Part shown: positions 7,251-8,646 of the stretch, one piece after another | How the letters are laid out: every line of letters starts with the position of its first letter | Position numbering within the stretch: the stretch's first letter is position 1 | NCBI GenBank assembly: GCA_028868335.1 | Contig: JAGWUU010000130.1 | Location: forward strand, 1-8,646 | Length of the DNA stretch: 8,646 nucleotides | Origin: Sphingomonadales bacterium | GTDB taxonomy: Bacteria; Pseudomonadota; Alphaproteobacteria; Sphingomonadales; Sphingomonadaceae | Direction of reading: 5' to 3' | Position numbers and translations under genes: made by a program | Notes under the pieces: model-generated | Database searches by the model: none | Told to the model about the DNA's origin: nothing | What the model saw: only the letters and a program-made list of their open reading frames with translations

Positions 7251-7310
7251 CCCCATGTTGCGCGGGGCACGGGATGTTTCCCCCGCCCAGCCTGGTTCCT
7301 CGATCGGGGC
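7251..7310 (-). promoter_or_regulatory. Receptor leader with alternative G/C pairing blocks
   Basis: Read on the minus strand, four blocks alternate before the receptor start: A GCCCCG (7310-7305), B GGGCGGGGG (7288-7280), C GCCCCGC (7268-7262) and D GGGG (7254-7251), the last next to the TAGGA ribosome binding site. A can pair with B (5 bp), B with C (6 bp: 7286-7281 with 7267-7262), and C with D (6 bp including UA and GU). These pairings exclude one another. This would suit a translational switch but could be chance in GC-rich DNA. Confidence 0.25.
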
Positions 7311-7360
7311 AGCTACCGGCAAGGGTCCTGCGCAAACAAACGAATTGCTCGCGCCAATGA

Positions 7361-7392
7361 TGAGCCAGGATCACGAACGTGAGCCGGGATCA
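7361..7392. repeat. Tandem TGAGCCRGGATCA repeat, 19-bp spacing
   Basis: TGAGCCAGGATCA (7361-7373) and TGAGCCGGGATCA (7380-7392) match at 12 of 13 positions and start 19 bp apart, about two helical turns. The palindrome TCACG-AA-CGTGA (7371-7382) bridges the two copies. The arrangement is typical of a regulator binding site in a divergent promoter region; the LysR protein or an unseen regulator could bind here. No match to a known operator is claimed. Confidence 0.5.
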
Positions 7393-7490
7393 GCCAAGCA
7401 CTTGCAGCGGATGAAGGCAGGTCACCAGTGGGATGCCGAATTAACTCGGCGCAGGCGGTAGTCTCGTGCAATTTCCGTTTCGACCGCACC

Positions 7491-7504
7491 GCTGCGCGCG
7501 CAGC
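7491..7504. promoter_or_regulatory. Perfect 14-bp palindrome GCTGCGCGCGCAGC
   Basis: GCTGCGC followed by its exact reverse complement GCGCAGC ends 9 nt before the GAGGG ribosome binding site of the flavoprotein gene. It could be an operator or a 5-bp leader hairpin with a GCGC loop. GC-rich palindromes also arise by chance in such DNA. Confidence 0.3.
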
Positions 7505-7513
7505 AAAGTCCAT

Positions 7514-7518
7514 GAGGG
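7514..7518 (+). promoter_or_regulatory. Shine-Dalgarno GAGGG for the flavoprotein gene
   Basis: GAGGG lies 4 nt before the ATG at 7523, and this choice places MKTRITELFG at the N-terminus, where family members begin. The frame is open back to an ATG at 7466 whose extra residues show no family similarity. Confidence 0.8.
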
Positions 7519-7522
7519 AACC

Positions 7523-8506
7523 ATGAAGACCCGGATCACCGAACTGTTTGGCATCGAACACCCCATCGTCCAGGGCGGGATGCATTTCGTCGGCCTCGCC
7601 GAACTGGCCAGCGCTGTCTCCAGCGCTGGAGGTCTGGGAATGATCACCGCGCTGACCCTGCCAGGACCGGAAGGGCTGGCCGCCGAGATACGTCGCTGCA
7701 AGGCGATGACTGACCGCCCGTTCGGGGTCAATATCACCTTCCTGCCTTCAACCCGACCGCCCGACTACGCGGGCATTGTTCGGGTCGTGATCGAACAGGG
7801 CATCCCGGTCGTCGAAACAGCGGGGAACAACCCCCAGCAATGGATCGGTGCGCTGCGCGAGGCCGGGATCAAGGTGATCCACAAGTGCACGTCGGTCCGC
7901 CACGCGCTGAAGGCGCAGGCGATCGGCTGCGACGCGGTCAGCGTCGACGGGTTCGAATGTGGGGGCCATCCAGGTGAGGATGACTCGCCCAATTTCATCT
8001 TGTTGCCGCGCGCAGCGGACGAATTGACGATCCCGTTCATTGCATCGGGCGGCATGGCTGACGGGCGCTCGTTGGTCGCCGCCCTGGCGCTGGGCGCGGA
8101 AGGCATGAACATGGGCACCCGCTTCCTGTGCACCCGTGAGGCTCCGGTACACCAGAAGGTCAAGGACGCGATCATCGCCGCCAGCGAGCTTGATACCCGC
8201 CTAGTCATGCGCCCGCTGCGCAATACGGAACGGGTGCTGAACAACGCCGGGGTCGAGCGGCTGCTCGACAAGGAGCGGAGCCTAGGGTCCGCGATTAAGT
8301 TCGAGGATATTATCGACGAAGTGGCCGGGATATACCCCAAGGTGATGAGGGACGGCGAGGTCGAGGCAGGGGCCTGGAGCTGCGGCATGGTAGCCGGGCT
8401 GATCGAGGACGCACCCACCGTCGCCGAACTGATCGGCCGGATCATGGCCCAGGCCGACCGGATCATTGCCGAACGACTGGCTTCGCTCGCCCGCGGTAGG
8501 ACCTGA
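7523..8506 (+). CDS. Nitronate monooxygenase-family FMN protein
   Basis: The 327-residue product is a TIM-barrel flavoprotein of the nitronate monooxygenase/2-nitropropane dioxygenase family, expected to be cytoplasmic and to bind FMN. Family marks are FGIEHPIVQGGM (9-20), SSAGGLGMITA (33-43), PFGVNITF (66-73), FECGGHPGEDD (144-154) with His149, IASGGMADGR (173-182) and GAEGMNMGTRF (191-201), the last two forming the phosphate-binding part. Most annotated members have no proven nitronate activity; relatives include the enoyl-ACP reductase FabK and the steroid-ring reductase IpdC. Beside CoA-ester genes, a double-bond reductase role is a reasonable alternative, but this is inference. It is divergent from the receptor gene, has a good ribosome binding site, and lies 11 nt before the next gene, so the two likely form an operon. 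Confidence 0.93.
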   Translation: MKTRITELFGIEHPIVQGGMHFVGLAELASAVSSAGGLGMITALTLPGPEGLAAEIRRCKAMTDRPFGVNITFLPSTRPPDYAGIVRVVIEQGIPVVETAGNNPQQWIGALREAGIKVIHKCTSVRHALKAQAIGCDAVSVDGFECGGHPGEDDSPNFILLPRAADELTIPFIASGGMADGRSLVAALALGAEGMNMGTRFLCTREAPVHQKVKDAIIAASELDTRLVMRPLRNTERVLNNAGVERLLDKERSLGSAIKFEDIIDEVAGIYPKVMRDGEVEAGAWSCGMVAGLIEDAPTVAELIGRIMAQADRIIAERLASLARGRT

Positions 8507-8517
8507 GCGGGAACGCG

Positions 8518-8646
8518 ATGATGGACCGGTTCCCTACGGAAGATCGCCTTGCCTGCCTCTCGCGGCTGATCGGCAACACCCCGTTGCTGGCAATCCACCT
8601 GCGCTGGAAGGGCGAGCGACGGGTCGTCTATGCCAAGGCCGAACAC
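8518..8646 (+). CDS. PLP-dependent cysteine synthase-like protein, 5' part only
   Basis: Only the first 43 residues are in the window; the frame runs off the right edge. LSRLIGNTPLLAIHLRWKG followed by VVYAKAEH matches the N-terminus of fold-type II PLP enzymes of the cysteine synthase/cystathionine beta-synthase group, in which an I-GNTPL segment is followed by a K-E segment and then the PLP lysine. That lysine lies beyond the edge. The start is the ATG at 8518 (or the next codon, 8521), preceded by GCGGGAA, 11 nt after the flavoprotein stop, so co-transcription is likely. It could make cysteine from O-acetylserine, but related enzymes serve other beta-replacement reactions, and the pairing with a flavoprotein leaves its role open. 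Confidence 0.8.
   Translation, partial: MMDRFPTEDRLACLSRLIGNTPLLAIHLRWKGERRVVYAKAEH

Larger units (their letters stand above)
7243..7522. promoter_or_regulatory. Divergent intergenic control region
   Basis: These 280 nt separate the divergent starts of the receptor (minus) and flavoprotein (plus) genes and must hold the promoters of both. No confident -35/-10 pair could be assigned by eye. Visible elements are alternating C and G runs in the receptor leader (7251-7310), an A-rich CAAACAAACG (7333-7342), a tandem TGAGCCRGGATCA repeat with an overlapping palindrome (7361-7392), and a 14-bp palindrome just before the flavoprotein ribosome binding site (7491-7504). The tandem repeat lies roughly midway, 119-130 nt from each start. 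Confidence 0.7.

Noticed and set aside
7243..7374. Upstream extension of the receptor frame to an ATG at 7374
   Set aside because: The extension has no family similarity and would bury the signal peptide 44 residues inside the protein; the ATG at 7242 is preceded by TAGGA.
7765..8646. A 293-residue minus-strand frame opposite the flavoprotein gene, open to the right edge
   Set aside because: It is antisense to a gene with full NMO-family motifs, and the translation is Ser/Ala/Arg-rich without any family feature.
1..8646. Defence system, CRISPR array, prophage or transposon
   Set aside because: No repeat-spacer pattern, no nuclease, transposase, integrase or terminal inverted repeats; every sizeable gene fits a catabolic or transport family.

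Overview
The window is GC-rich bacterial DNA, densely coding from about position 541 to the right edge. The best guess at source is an alphaproteobacterium of the Sphingomonadales (Novosphingobium/Sphingobium-like). This rests on a large TonB-dependent receptor of the type abundant in that group, found beside CoA-linked catabolic genes and a GPH-type transporter. It is an inference from gene content; there is no rRNA or other taxonomic marker here.

Layout: 1-540 holds no convincing gene but is unusually rich in short direct and inverted repeats, some in an AT-rich patch near the left edge. Next comes a tightly packed plus-strand run: a crotonase-fold (enoyl-CoA hydratase/isomerase) protein (541-1446), a GPH/MFS transporter overlapping it by 4 nt (1443-2756), a class III CaiB/BaiF CoA-transferase 3 nt further on (2760-3956), and, after about 106 nt, a LysR-type regulator (4063-4962). 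A TonB-dependent outer-membrane receptor (4969-7242, minus strand) converges on the regulator with only 6 nt between the stop codons. A 280-nt divergent intergenic region (7243-7522) carries several repeat and palindrome candidates for regulatory sites. It separates the receptor from a plus-strand nitronate monooxygenase-family flavoprotein (7523-8506). Eleven nt later comes the start of a PLP-dependent cysteine synthase-like gene (8518 to the edge, truncated).

Working model (inference): the receptor takes a substrate across the outer membrane, the GPH-type carrier moves it across the inner membrane, the CoA-transferase makes the CoA thioester, the crotonase acts on the acyl-CoA, and the flavoprotein may reduce or oxidise an intermediate. 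The LysR protein would sense the substrate or an intermediate. The substrate cannot be read from the sequence; a carboxylated hydrophobic compound (aromatic, terpenoid or steroid-like acid) would fit.

The points most worth a second look are the crotonase's atypical catalytic positions, the possible enone/enoyl reductase role of the flavoprotein, its pairing with a cysteine synthase-like gene, the 19-bp-spaced tandem repeat in the divergent intergenic region, and the alternately pairing G/C blocks in the receptor leader. I saw no CRISPR array, tRNA, rRNA, insertion sequence or phage gene.
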